Shown here piece by piece: positions 15,973-23,864 of a stretch of DNA of 26,356 bases. How positions within the stretch are numbered: position 1 is the first letter of the stretch; the number at the start of each line of letters is the position of its first letter. The stretch lies in the IMG/VR virus record IMGVR_UViG_3300037882_004584, positions 1 to 26,356 of that record. One strand, given 5' to 3'. A program made the position numbers and the translations under genes. The notes under the pieces are model-generated. The model had not been told where the DNA came from. It searched no databases and saw nothing but the letters and a program-made list of their open reading frames with translations. Source of the DNA: a virus.

Positions 15973-15993
15973 GTGACGTCCAAAGTACGTCAC
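15973..15993. repeat. Second copy of the TGACGTNCAAAGTACGTCA hairpin
   Basis: GTGACGT (15973-15979) and ACGTCAC (15987-15993) pair around CCAAAGT. Over 19 nt (15974-15992) it matches the inner hairpin at 9702-9720 at 18 positions. It begins at the last base of the zinc-ribbon stop codon and is about 42 nt upstream of the next start, the same geometry as at the other copy. Confidence 0.7.
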
Positions 15994-16199
15994 TAGATTA
16001 TTTTTAATCCGCTTTGGTCACCACCATTATCGAAGTGTTCGCCGATGGGCAACACTTTGTAAACTAGGCCGCACTTTGCGCAGCGACGATATTGAATCCG
16101 GCCAGCGCGGCTAACGCCACTCTTTGCCCACTCTCCGCACTTGCATTCTGGACAATAAGTTTGGCGTGGCCAAATGAATCCTAGAAATTTATAACACAT
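15993..16199 (-). CDS. Small zinc-ribbon protein
   Basis: 68 aa, start MCYKFLGFIWPRQTY with GAGG 6 nt upstream, two bases after the terminase stop. Two cysteine knuckles, CPEC (Cys16, Cys19, plus Cys21) and CAKC (Cys40, Cys43), are joined by KSGVSRAGRIQYRRC. The spacing and the x-G-x-(I)-Q-Y-R-(R)-C stretch resemble the zinc ribbon of IS1 InsA-type and of some phage late-activator proteins. The tail (PIGEHFDNGGDQSG) is not conserved in anything I know. It could bind DNA or assist the terminase. The family and role are inferred. Confidence 0.65.
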   Translation of the reverse strand: MCYKFLGFIWPRQTYCPECKCGEWAKSGVSRAGRIQYRRCAKCGLVYKVLPIGEHFDNGGDQSGLKII

Positions 16200-16201
16200 A
16201 G

Positions 16202-18235
16202 TTAACCTCGACGGGAAAGACGGCTGTGGCGACGACTGAAAGTAATTGAGCGGCCAGTGAGCGTGGGCGGTAAATCCGGCCGCACGGTTGGCTGTGAGGT
16301 GACTGGCGGCGGATCATCGGGGAAGGCGACGGCGATGTGTGCACGCGCCAACGCTGCGGCGTACACGGCGCAGTCCAGAAAATGGTTCGCGGCGTTGGTA
16401 GTAATTTTTCGATACACCCGACGACCACGGAATTCGGTTGGACGTTCTGAAATTAAATGGCGGATGACGGCGCTGTGGGCCTTGAGGCCGGAAGGTAAAT
16501 GGCGTGAGCGTGGGCCTGGGCTAAGCAGGTAGCCATTTTGAATATAAGCTTTCACCAGGTCGCCGACGATCAGCCACAGCGTCCATTGGCCGTAGTCGTC
16601 CATTTGCAGACGCGGTTCATACCACGAACGTTTGCCATCGAGTTTCGCGCCTTCACTGCGTGAAACGGGTTGATCAGTGTCCCCATCGCCAACACCTTTG
16701 ACGGCGTTCCAGTGCGGGTGATCGCGCAGAAAATAACGCATGTCATCTTGTAAATATCCGACGTCGGTGGTGCGCAATAAAACCGATTCGCGTTGTGATT
16801 GATCGCCTGCTTTTTCAAATCCATTATCGAGAATGCGATCGATGCGCATCATCGCGGCGCGGCGTTCATCGCGGGTCGGTATTTGATCGCTGGGAATTTC
16901 TCCGCCATCGAGGCGGGTAATAGTTTCGGTACCGGCGGCAACCAGGGCTGAGCGTAGGTTGCGGTCATAGGATTCGACCCACCAATAAATCCAGCGTAAT
17001 TGCACGTCACAACCGCACGACAGGAATTCTGACCAGGCAGGAATTTCACCCGGACCGTATGAGGATGATTCCGAAATAGCGTGCAGATGCTTGGCTGATA
17101 GTTCGGCGGGTTTACTGGTATCTTTCCAAATTTTGGACAGGCGGTCACGATAAAAGCTTTGCATGGCGCTGGGATCGCCAGCCTTCACATCTTCGTTGGC
17201 TTTCCAATATTCTGAGGCCAACGAAGCGAGCGACGTCAACGGGCTGTCGATCGCTGACCAGGTGATGCCCCAGGTGGCGACCTGCGGGGTGTCGCCGGTG
17301 ACATTGTTATTTTCGTCGATCGCCTGACCGCGCATCACCAGGCGGCTGTTATCGAGACGCAACATATTTTCTCGATCGAGATCGGTGATCTCGACTTCGC
17401 AGTCTTTAAACGGGCAGACCAGATGAACACTTTCCTTTGCCGACATTTCACTGGTGTCGTCGAAATCAACGTGGCTTTCCCAATCCCAACGAACGAATCG
17501 GCCACATTGTGGACAGGCAAAAGCAACGTGCGCGTCGGTGCTTTTGGCGAGAGTTCCTTCGATCAGCGATCCGCTATCGAGCTTCACCGTGGAAATATCA
17601 ATGGTGACATCACGTTCACGTTTGCGATAATTATCGTTACGTCGACCCATCAAACGGTAGACGTACGGTACCATGGAATCAATTTCATCGCGGGTCAGCA
17701 GACGTGCGGTGATCATGGCTTGACCGGCTTCGTTGCTGGCACCGCCACCAATCCAATACGTTGAGACGCCGTTCAATAATATTTCATCAACGCGGGCGCT
17801 GTCTTCTGATCCTTGGCCGGTGGTCGGTAGCCAGTCAGGTGCATAGTCGCGTACGATGGGGCGAAACTTTGAGCGCCAGTGTTTACCGGCTAGCGCCATA
17901 TCTGGGTGTCCTGTACATACCGGATCGCGGAGAATGCCAGCGGTGTAGATTTGCGGAAGCACGTGACCCGTCAGAGTTCCGCCGTCTTGCGTTGGTTTCT
18001 TTGCTGCGAAATGACGAAAACGGGATTTACCTAACAGCCCATCACCAATGGCTTGCATTAAATAATACTGCGGGGCGTGGCGTTCGGGATTAAATGGCCC
18101 AGGGAAATCGCCTTCGCTAATATTCACTTGACGTGACCAATCAATTAAATGCATCGGCGGCGCCGGTCGTTGAAGAGACAACGATAACCACGACGCGACT
18201 TGGCGAATAATTTCGCGGTGAATCGTTTCAACCAC
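16202..18235 (-). CDS. terL: Terminase large subunit (GpA type)
   Basis: 677 aa from a GTG at 18235, chosen because GAGGA stands 8 nt before it; it overlaps the small-subunit stop by 8 nt. The open frame extends further up, but inside the other gene. A Walker-A-like loop is at 79-88 (KKPTQDGGTL), an atypical form without GK[ST]. RDEID (182-186) takes the place of Walker B. Cysteine pairs CPQC (241-244) and CPFKDC (274-279) form a zinc site as in GpA proteins. The nuclease half carries CGCDVQ (Asp410), TTDVGY (Asp491) and HFLDCAVYAAA (Asp621), the positions of the metal-binding aspartates. The protein cuts concatemeric DNA and pumps it into the prohead. Confidence 0.85.
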   Translation of the reverse strand: MVETIHREIIRQVASWLSLSLQRPAPPMHLIDWSRQVNISEGDFPGPFNPERHAPQYYLMQAIGDGLLGKSRFRHFAAKKPTQDGGTLTGHVLPQIYTAGILRDPVCTGHPDMALAGKHWRSKFRPIVRDYAPDWLPTTGQGSEDSARVDEILLNGVSTYWIGGGASNEAGQAMITARLLTRDEIDSMVPYVYRLMGRRNDNYRKRERDVTIDISTVKLDSGSLIEGTLAKSTDAHVAFACPQCGRFVRWDWESHVDFDDTSEMSAKESVHLVCPFKDCEVEITDLDRENMLRLDNSRLVMRGQAIDENNNVTGDTPQVATWGITWSAIDSPLTSLASLASEYWKANEDVKAGDPSAMQSFYRDRLSKIWKDTSKPAELSAKHLHAISESSSYGPGEIPAWSEFLSCGCDVQLRWIYWWVESYDRNLRSALVAAGTETITRLDGGEIPSDQIPTRDERRAAMMRIDRILDNGFEKAGDQSQRESVLLRTTDVGYLQDDMRYFLRDHPHWNAVKGVGDGDTDQPVSRSEGAKLDGKRSWYEPRLQMDDYGQWTLWLIVGDLVKAYIQNGYLLSPGPRSRHLPSGLKAHSAVIRHLISERPTEFRGRRVYRKITTNAANHFLDCAVYAAALARAHIAVAFPDDPPPVTSQPTVRPDLPPTLTGRSITFSRRHSRLSRRG

Positions 18236-18845
18236 GGGCGATTTCCTCAAGGAAAGCAACCAGGTGCGACTCGATGCCGGTAACGAGTTTCTCTTGGCCG
18301 GTCGCAATCGCTTGCTCAACTGCTGAGCGATTGATCGAATCAAGACAGGCATCTGGCACCGCGTGCATCAGCGGTTGCCATAATTTACCGATGGCAACGA
18401 CCAGGCGGTGCAGGTCATCGACCTGAATAATTCTTTTTTGTTTCTGGCCGAGCTCGATCGCGGACAAAGCGGCCTTGGATTCCGCGTTATCGGCCTCCGC
18501 TTTATCCTTCCGTTCGTCAAAAGTGATCGCGACTTGGTTGGAAACTTCCCGTGGCGAGGGCCGTTCTTTGCCTTCCTGGTCACCAGCGAGCAGCTTCCGG
18601 TACTGCGGAATTCCTGACTTCGCCAATAATTCGAGCAGCGGGGCCTCTGGTTGCTTCTTCGCATCATGATTATTCGCGGCCATCCAGGTGCGCCACGCCA
18701 ACTCGCAGTAAGGTGGACCACCCGGCGCGCCGCGCGAAGCGAGTTCACTCACCCAATTCCGATGCACACCCAGAGCCTCAGCCATCGCGGCGAGTGTGCC
18801 CCGACCCCATTGGCTAACCGGAGTATTGGTCGAACGACTACCCAT
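18228..18845 (-). CDS. terS: Terminase small subunit (Nu1-like)
   Basis: 205 aa from the ATG at 18845 (MGSRSTNTPVSQWGRGTLAA). A TTG two codons earlier is possible but unlikely. Residues about 18-40 (TLAAMAEALGVHRNWVSELA, then SRGAPGG) form a helix-turn-helix with the wing-like turn of Nu1-type small terminases, which bind the packaging site. The rest is helical with a coiled-coil-like charged region (KDKAEADNAESKAALSAIEL) for oligomerisation. The gene stands immediately before the large subunit, overlapping its start, and after a non-coding region that may include its DNA target. Confidence 0.8.
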   Translation of the reverse strand: MGSRSTNTPVSQWGRGTLAAMAEALGVHRNWVSELASRGAPGGPPYCELAWRTWMAANNHDAKKQPEAPLLELLAKSGIPQYRKLLAGDQEGKERPSPREVSNQVAITFDERKDKAEADNAESKAALSAIELGQKQKRIIQVDDLHRLVVAIGKLWQPLMHAVPDACLDSINRSAVEQAIATGQEKLVTGIESHLVAFLEEIARG

Positions 18846-18960
18846 GAGCAACCCCAGTCATAACGACACAACCGCTTGCAGTGCAGTCAGTTAGCACAGC
18901 ACACTTTAAAAATTCTACCCACAAAAATTCAACGCTATTGCCAAGGGCCGCCGCTTGGGC

Positions 18961-18983
18961 TGGGGGTCGGGGGAAGGACCCAC
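18961..18983. other. Candidate packaging (cos) site
   Basis: A compact run of G tracts (TGGGGGTCGGGGGAAGGACC; on the other strand GGTCCTTCCCCCGACCCCCA) lies about 115 bp before the small-terminase gene, on the side where cos or pac sites are normally found in lambda-type phages. The location and composition fit a cohesive-end site, but no terminase-binding repeats are identified, so this is inference only. Confidence 0.3.
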
Positions 18984-19274
18984 GTAAAAGGCTGTAAACA
19001 CTGGGCTTATGGCTTCGTTGTAAGTCTAGTAAATATATCGGTGTGTCATTCAAGTGTACGGCTTTTGAGCAGGCCAAAGTCAAGCAAATACGCCCATTGG
19101 TCGCATACAAAACAGCGCAAGCGGAGCTTGCTGCCGCATACTTCCCTGTCTGATTATCTAGTGCGATTGCGTGCGGAAATAAGACTAACCGAGCTGCCCT
19201 AGCCTCGGGTTGCCCTTGGGGGGCATGGGGGGAAAGATGTAAGGTATTGAGAGACAAGCACTTATCGTGGCGGA

Positions 19275-19543
19275 GTTGCCCCACGGTTGCCCCTGTTCCC
19301 ACCTGTTCCCACTCAACTGACCAAAGTGGGAACAACATAAGGCCATACAATAACAGTAGATAAGTATGTCTGTTCCCATTATTCCCACTATTCCCAGTAT
19401 AAATACATCTACACACATGCGCACACATGTCATGAAGAGACAGTGAAATAAGTGGGAATAGTGGGAACATGGATATAAGTCCTTGTCTGATATCGGTTGC
19501 GCGTTCCCACTGAGGTGGGAACGCGGTGGGAACAGTGGGAACA
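19275..19543. repeat. Iteron array, candidate origin of replication
   Basis: Twelve copies of the core GTGGGAA (or its complement TTCCCAC/T/G) occur between 19294 and 19543. TTCCCA-oriented copies start at 19294, 19304, 19371, 19380, 19389 and 19502; TGGGAA-oriented copies start at 19326, 19452, 19461, 19515, 19526 and 19535. Several are head-to-tail with a 9-bp period (19371/19380/19389, 19452/19461, 19526/19535). Two degenerate copies (GTTGCCCC) precede them at 19275 and 19286. The array ends 3 bp from the primase-helicase stop codon. Dense direct repeats beside a replication-initiator gene are typical of phage and plasmid origins; the copies are too short and too close to be CRISPR repeats. 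Confidence 0.75.
19501..19524. repeat. Perfect 10-bp inverted iteron pair
   Basis: GCGTTCCCAC (19501-19510) and GTGGGAACGC (19515-19524) are exact reverse complements around TGAG. It joins two iterons head to head inside the array, 23 bp beyond the primase stop codon. As RNA it would also form a stable stem after the primase message, so it may serve both as a binding site and as a transcription end, though no T-run follows. Confidence 0.75.
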
Positions 19544-19546
19544 GAA

Positions 19547-22327
19547 CTAGGTCACGCCGCCCTCGTCGAAGCATTGCCATGCCTTGATGGTGAAGCGCAC
19601 GGCGCGGCCACCGTCGCGCCGCCTGACCTTTAAATGTTTATCCTGTCGCTCGATCCACTCGCGATCAGCCCACTGCTTTAGAATGCGATTCTCGCCCCCG
19701 TGCACGCGGAATAACGGTTCGATCTGGGGGTGAAGTGGATCAACGTCGAGCTTGTCCGTGCCACCTGTCGGCAAGTACGAGCGCCAGGCCATCGGTCGCC
19801 CTTGAATACTGATGACATTTTTAGCATTCGGCTTCAGCGTCGGATCGTCTGGATAATCGAACCAACTTTGGTTGAGCACCGTTGACATCACCTGGTGCAA
19901 ACAATTTGTTTCGCGATCAATGACACCCTTACGTTGCGCAATAATCTTGCGCCGAAGCCATTCTAAGAGCCGATCTATTTGCAGATCCAACCCGCTGATG
20001 CGAGCCAATGCGATCGCACCTTGCTCAATTAGAGCCAGGGATTCAGGATCGTCGCCGGTTAGACTACTATTTTCCTTACGTATGGCGGCCGCACGTGCGT
20101 GTAATTGCTCAATCCATTGCGTAACGGTTTTCGTTCCAATGAATTCGGCAATTGGCCCAGCGATGGTTCCCGTATGTCGCGTGCCTGCTTGCAGCGCTTT
20201 CGCAGTCGCTTCATCTGGGCATGGCGCACCATCAAGCTCGATCACGCGATACAACACGCCGAGATTTTGCCCAGGCAGCACAGGTGCCTCGGCCGCATAA
20301 AATCCCACCCCGTAACGTCGCTCACCGCCACTTGCCGTACGATCTTTCGTTGACGTCACGCGTCGCTGACCATTAGCCAAGAAATATAAAGCGTCAGCAG
20401 TCGCATGCGGATGCAATTCAGTAAGCTGCTGTAATTCATCCAGCATAATTGGTAGATCAGGCAATTGAATGGCGCGATCTTGAATACCCTTAGCCGTGGA
20501 GCTCGCCGGTAACCGCATCAAGTCCGCATCAGCCCACATCGCCAACGCATAATCAATTGCTGAGCCCTTACCTGACGAACTCGGCCCCATTAAACCAATA
20601 ATCGGATTACGTGAGCCCATTAAACGCGACCAGGGGGCCGCTGCGGATAAGCACGCTACGGCCAACGCAGTATAACCGTCATCGTCAGGCAATTTAGACA
20701 GGTACGTCAGGCCCGACATCCAGCCCTCGATTTTTCCGTGCGAAGGCAATGCCCCGCCAATATATTCAACGCTGGCGTGTTCACCGACGCCAGGAAATAC
20801 CCAACGACGACTACCGTTCACACCACACCAGCCAATACGTGATGTGACATCGATGCGCGCTTGCGTTACCGAAGCGCGAGCTTCGGTCAAATAAACCGCG
20901 CAATTTTCAGCTTGTCGCTTAGCGACTGGACCATCAGGCAAATGAATCAACGGATGCCCAAGCTTTAAATCGTATTCAGACACCCATTGGAATTTCGTCT
21001 CGTGGCCTGGGGTTTTCCATCCCAGTTTCCACCAGGTGCCGCCGCTGGCGACATCATTGCCTGCACGTTCCGGCCAAATGGGCAAACCAGAAACCCGTTT
21101 ATTGACGCGCGTTTTGTATTCACCCTCGGCATTCATTTCGACTGGCGACACTCCCATATCGCTCAATGACCAGCGGCGATTTAATTGTTTCAGATCAATT
21201 CCACCAAATTGCGGGTCTTTATCGTCATCAGATGGTGGTGCAGGCAGCGATGGTGGTTCGTGGTTTCCGCCGTCATGGTTAGCAAATAGATCTTCATGGT
21301 CCGCCGGTGCCGAATCCTGCTTATCAAACCGTGGTGCGCGCGCTTTAATATCGACCGCGTTATGTTTTCGCTTCTGCGATCGCGCGGTGCGACAAAGCCG
21401 CTCGACTTCGCTGTCGATATTTTTCCATCCGCACCGGCTAACAAAATCTTCAACGACTTGATAGACCAACGAGTCGCTAGAAATAATTCCGTCCTGTAGG
21501 CGTCCAAATCCTTCGCACGCAATGGTAAAGGCGGCCGTGTCGTTGCCCTTACCATTATCGTTAGCGCCACTGGCGCGCGTATCCTTGAACGATGCCCATT
21601 TACGAAACGCTTGATCTTGCAGCGCGAATTCACCGCCAGCGCTCGGACGTTGCGCCATTGGTCGAACAGGTCGCGTACTCGCTGGCTCCGGACATAAACC
21701 AACGCGTGAAGCGGCTCGTTGATAAACGTCGCTCAAGGTAGAATAATCAACGGGATGTGCAGCAATAATTTCAGCAATGGTCAAATGCGGTAAATCTGGT
21801 TCCACGTGAAACAAGGACACTAATATAGGGTCACTTTTATTGTGCATGAATCCAGGAACGCGCATAACGCGGGTAATATCTTTGACCGATTCATCAGACT
21901 GGAACGCGCACGCTAAGTGTACTTGTGCGCCCGAAAAATCAGCAGGATTCTGTCCCTCAGAGAGCAACCAGTAGGCGTGCCAATGCGTCGCGTCACGCCT
22001 GACTACGATGTGCGGTTGCAATTTCCACGTGGTTGGGATTTCAGCGGTACCATCAACGTCGATAAATAACGCACGCAATTTGGTCACGTTATGCAGCTCG
22101 CGACCCTTACCGTCGGTTTCATTCACGCACACGTACACACCGGCGCCGCGACTATTCACTAACCCTAACGCCGCCTGCATATTACCCAAACAAGCGTGGT
22201 TAATCATCGCTAATTCACGATCTTTGCGATCCTTTTTATCGTCGAATGTCTGCCACGTCACCGGCACTAGTTCAGAGCCAGTCAACGCGAACAAATAACC
22301 AAAAGCATCGTTCCAGTTGACAGTCAT
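19547..22327 (-). CDS. Primase-helicase: AEP (RepB-type) primase plus DUF927-type ATPase
   Basis: 926 aa; the start overlaps the helicase stop (TGATG), with GGAG upstream. N-terminal primase: GVYVCVNETDGKGRE leads to ALFIDVDG (metal-binding Asp90 and Asp92), then THWHAYW (His117) and RVMRVPGFMHNK, the three motifs of archaeo-eukaryotic-type primases of the RepB family. Residues about 210-370 are a linker with a helical domain. From about 385 a DUF927-like module follows, with Walker A GPSSSGKG (581-588, Lys587), Walker B LPIMLDE (Asp630, Glu631) and a VTSTKD segment. The enzyme should both unwind and prime at the phage origin, and it may bind the iterons that follow the gene. Confidence 0.85.
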   Translation of the reverse strand: MTVNWNDAFGYLFALTGSELVPVTWQTFDDKKDRKDRELAMINHACLGNMQAALGLVNSRGAGVYVCVNETDGKGRELHNVTKLRALFIDVDGTAEIPTTWKLQPHIVVRRDATHWHAYWLLSEGQNPADFSGAQVHLACAFQSDESVKDITRVMRVPGFMHNKSDPILVSLFHVEPDLPHLTIAEIIAAHPVDYSTLSDVYQRAASRVGLCPEPASTRPVRPMAQRPSAGGEFALQDQAFRKWASFKDTRASGANDNGKGNDTAAFTIACEGFGRLQDGIISSDSLVYQVVEDFVSRCGWKNIDSEVERLCRTARSQKRKHNAVDIKARAPRFDKQDSAPADHEDLFANHDGGNHEPPSLPAPPSDDDKDPQFGGIDLKQLNRRWSLSDMGVSPVEMNAEGEYKTRVNKRVSGLPIWPERAGNDVASGGTWWKLGWKTPGHETKFQWVSEYDLKLGHPLIHLPDGPVAKRQAENCAVYLTEARASVTQARIDVTSRIGWCGVNGSRRWVFPGVGEHASVEYIGGALPSHGKIEGWMSGLTYLSKLPDDDGYTALAVACLSAAAPWSRLMGSRNPIIGLMGPSSSGKGSAIDYALAMWADADLMRLPASSTAKGIQDRAIQLPDLPIMLDELQQLTELHPHATADALYFLANGQRRVTSTKDRTASGGERRYGVGFYAAEAPVLPGQNLGVLYRVIELDGAPCPDEATAKALQAGTRHTGTIAGPIAEFIGTKTVTQWIEQLHARAAAIRKENSSLTGDDPESLALIEQGAIALARISGLDLQIDRLLEWLRRKIIAQRKGVIDRETNCLHQVMSTVLNQSWFDYPDDPTLKPNAKNVISIQGRPMAWRSYLPTGGTDKLDVDPLHPQIEPLFRVHGGENRILKQWADREWIERQDKHLKVRRRDGGRAVRFTIKAWQCFDEGGVT

Positions 22328-23292
22328 CAGACTAATTCTCCTACAGGATTACCCTTGTGATTCGCGATCGCCCGCAACCGATCTGGCGCCGGACGGTGAT
22401 ATAAATCCTCATAGATACCGGCCTTCACCGGCATCCATGGCGGTGGTTTTTCGCACCAGCGATCCTGGTAACGATAAAAAACCCAGCCTAATTTCTTGTT
22501 GCGATGCCGCGCAATTTCGACATGCACCTGATACCACTGATAGCGATCAGCCTCATCGGCGGGCGTCAATTCGCGCATTTCCAATTCGCGCCGCTCAGTC
22601 GCCATGCCGCGCTCATTAATGCTTTCCTGCAATGCGGTGCGACAGGTCGGGCACTGTTCTGGAAATGGCTTCAACATCACCAGTGAACATTTAGGACAAA
22701 TCAGTACCGGAGGACGAACGACACGGCTGCCCTTCGTGTCCTTTTCTTCATTCAGTGAATAAATATCAGCCTGATCAGGCACGCCAAAGCGATGCCCATT
22801 CGCCGCATGATCTAAAATTAAACCGTCTCTTTTCCCAGGCGCAGGGCGCATAATACGCCCACACATTTGACGCCATAAACTACGTGATTTTGTTGGCCGT
22901 GCCTCAATCAAACACGACAGATCAGGCAGATCAAAGCCCTCCGTCAACAACGCCACGTTCCAAACGATTTGCAATTTACGCGCTCGCAAATCAGCTAAAA
23001 TACGTGAACGTTGCACCTCGTCCATTTCGCCATCGATTGATTCAGATGCGATACCAGCCTGTCGGCACGCCTCCGCTAAATGCTGACAGTGCTCAACCGT
23101 ACAGCCAAAGCCAATCGTCAGCCGACCAACCGCATGCTGTTTCCAGGTAGCAATAATTTCCTGCGTAGGACCAGTACGATCTAACACCTTTGCCGCGTCT
23201 TCCGTTCGGTATTCGCCAGCGCGAACATGCACCGAATTCAATTCTTCCGGTGGCGGCGGTGCGAACGTGCGCGTCGGAACCAAATAATGGTC
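22327..23292 (-). CDS. SF2 helicase, C-terminal half (out of frame with N-terminal half)
   Basis: About 321 residues in the -1 frame relative to the N-terminal half, readable from GAC at 23292 (DHYLVPTRTFAPPPPEEL). The first potential start is a TTG at 23283 without a ribosome site, so independent translation is doubtful. It contains the second RecA-like domain: motif IV region RLTIGFGCTVEHCQHLA, motif V LLTEGFDLPDLSCLI, and motif VI RQMCGRIMRP. These are followed by a zinc knuckle, CPKC and CPTC (15-residue spacing), and a C-terminal Trp/Arg-rich domain (WVFYRYQDRWCEKPP). With the N-terminal half it forms a 512-residue DEAD/DEAH helicase of usual phage length. Confidence 0.8.
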   Translation of the reverse strand, partial: DHYLVPTRTFAPPPPEELNSVHVRAGEYRTEDAAKVLDRTGPTQEIIATWKQHAVGRLTIGFGCTVEHCQHLAEACRQAGIASESIDGEMDEVQRSRILADLRARKLQIVWNVALLTEGFDLPDLSCLIEARPTKSRSLWRQMCGRIMRPAPGKRDGLILDHAANGHRFGVPDQADIYSLNEEKDTKGSRVVRPPVLICPKCSLVMLKPFPEQCPTCRTALQESINERGMATERRELEMRELTPADEADRYQWYQVHVEIARHRNKKLGWVFYRYQDRWCEKPPPWMPVKAGIYEDLYHRPAPDRLRAIANHKGNPVGELV

Positions 23293-23864
23293 GCAATTAA
23301 TTCCGGTACCGTTGCGCCAACCACTAAATCTTCAAAGCAATCGCCCAACGCTGCGCCATCGATGCGATACGGTGTCGCCGTCAGCCCTAATACCCGTGCC
23401 TGTGGCCAAGCAGCCAGGATCGCCTGATAACTGGCTGCGGTAATATGGTGACACTCATCAACAACGATCAACGTGAACGGCTGCAAGTGTACTGGGATGA
23501 TGCCTAATTCGCGATCTACCGCACTTGGTTGCCCCGTCATCTTGCCTAGACGACGGACTAACGTCTGCACGGAAGCGACTTGAATGGCCTGGCCTAAATC
23601 AGGCTGAACACCAGCCTTGATCACGCCATGCGCTAAGCCGAATTCCGTCAGCTTGGCTGACGCCTGATCAATTAATTCCTTGCGATGCGCAAGAAATAAA
23701 ACACGCCCACCCTTAGCGACGGCCGCTTCAATCACGCCGCCAGCGATCACCGTCTTGCCGCCGCCCGTGGGCACGACCAAAACGACTTTGTGCACGCGGC
23801 GAAATGAATCACGCGTGCGATCGACACAACCGACTTGATAGCCGCGTAGGGTGGGACGGGTCAT
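23238..23864 (-). CDS. SF2 helicase, N-terminal half (frameshifted gene)
   Basis: 208 residues as encoded; homology to the helicase family ends at about residue 191. The ATG overlaps the previous stop (TAATG). Visible motifs: a Q-motif glutamine (LRGYQ, residue 10), Walker A VPTGGGKT (31-38), motif Ia FLAHRKELI, motif Ib region VASVQTL, motif II DECHH (136-140) and motif III LTATPYR. After PELIA the frame continues into TIIWFRRARSHRRHRKN, unlike any helicase, while the -1 frame continues as DHYLVPTRTF, the normal next segment. One base missing near 23290-23295 explains this. The break separates the two RecA domains, so the gene is inactive as written unless frameshifting restores it. Confidence 0.8.
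   Translation of the reverse strand: MTRPTLRGYQVGCVDRTRDSFRRVHKVVLVVPTGGGKTVIAGGVIEAAVAKGGRVLFLAHRKELIDQASAKLTEFGLAHGVIKAGVQPDLGQAIQVASVQTLVRRLGKMTGQPSAVDRELGIIPVHLQPFTLIVVDECHHITAASYQAILAAWPQARVLGLTATPYRIDGAALGDCFEDLVVGATVPELIATIIWFRRARSHRRHRKN

Larger units (their letters stand above)
18846..19546. other. Non-coding region between primase and terminase genes
   Basis: About 700 bp with no gene I can support. The right half (19275-19543) is the iteron array. The segment 19334-19451 includes A/T-rich DNA between iteron groups (TATAAATACATCT near 19398) that could be the unwinding element. The left half holds G/C tracts (18961-18983 and around 19217-19233), a small hairpin (GCAAGC/GCTTGC, 19117-19131), and no recognisable tRNA. 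No strong sigma-70-like promoter is obvious. Long open frames across it exist on both strands but read through the repeats (for example MFPLFPL), which argues against coding. Confidence 0.7.

Noticed and set aside
19371-19397. CRISPR-like repeats
   Set aside because: Units are 9 bp with no spacers, mixed orientation, and no cas genes; iterons fit better.
18838-19470. Long minus-strand open frame across the non-coding region
   Set aside because: It reads through the repeats (MFPLFPL), overlaps the terS start and has no recognisable domain or ribosome site; the frame is better explained by the repeats.
18846-19546. tRNA or structured ncRNA
   Set aside because: Only short isolated stems were found, with no cloverleaf pattern or anticodon arm.
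19185-19580. Second minus-strand open frame overlapping the iterons and the primase end
   Set aside because: Translated repeats with no motif, overlapping an assured gene end.
23285-23300. Programmed -1 frameshift in the helicase
   Set aside because: The shift site lacks a slippery X-XXY-YYZ heptamer and no strong downstream stem was seen; a base deletion or sequence error is simpler, though not excluded.
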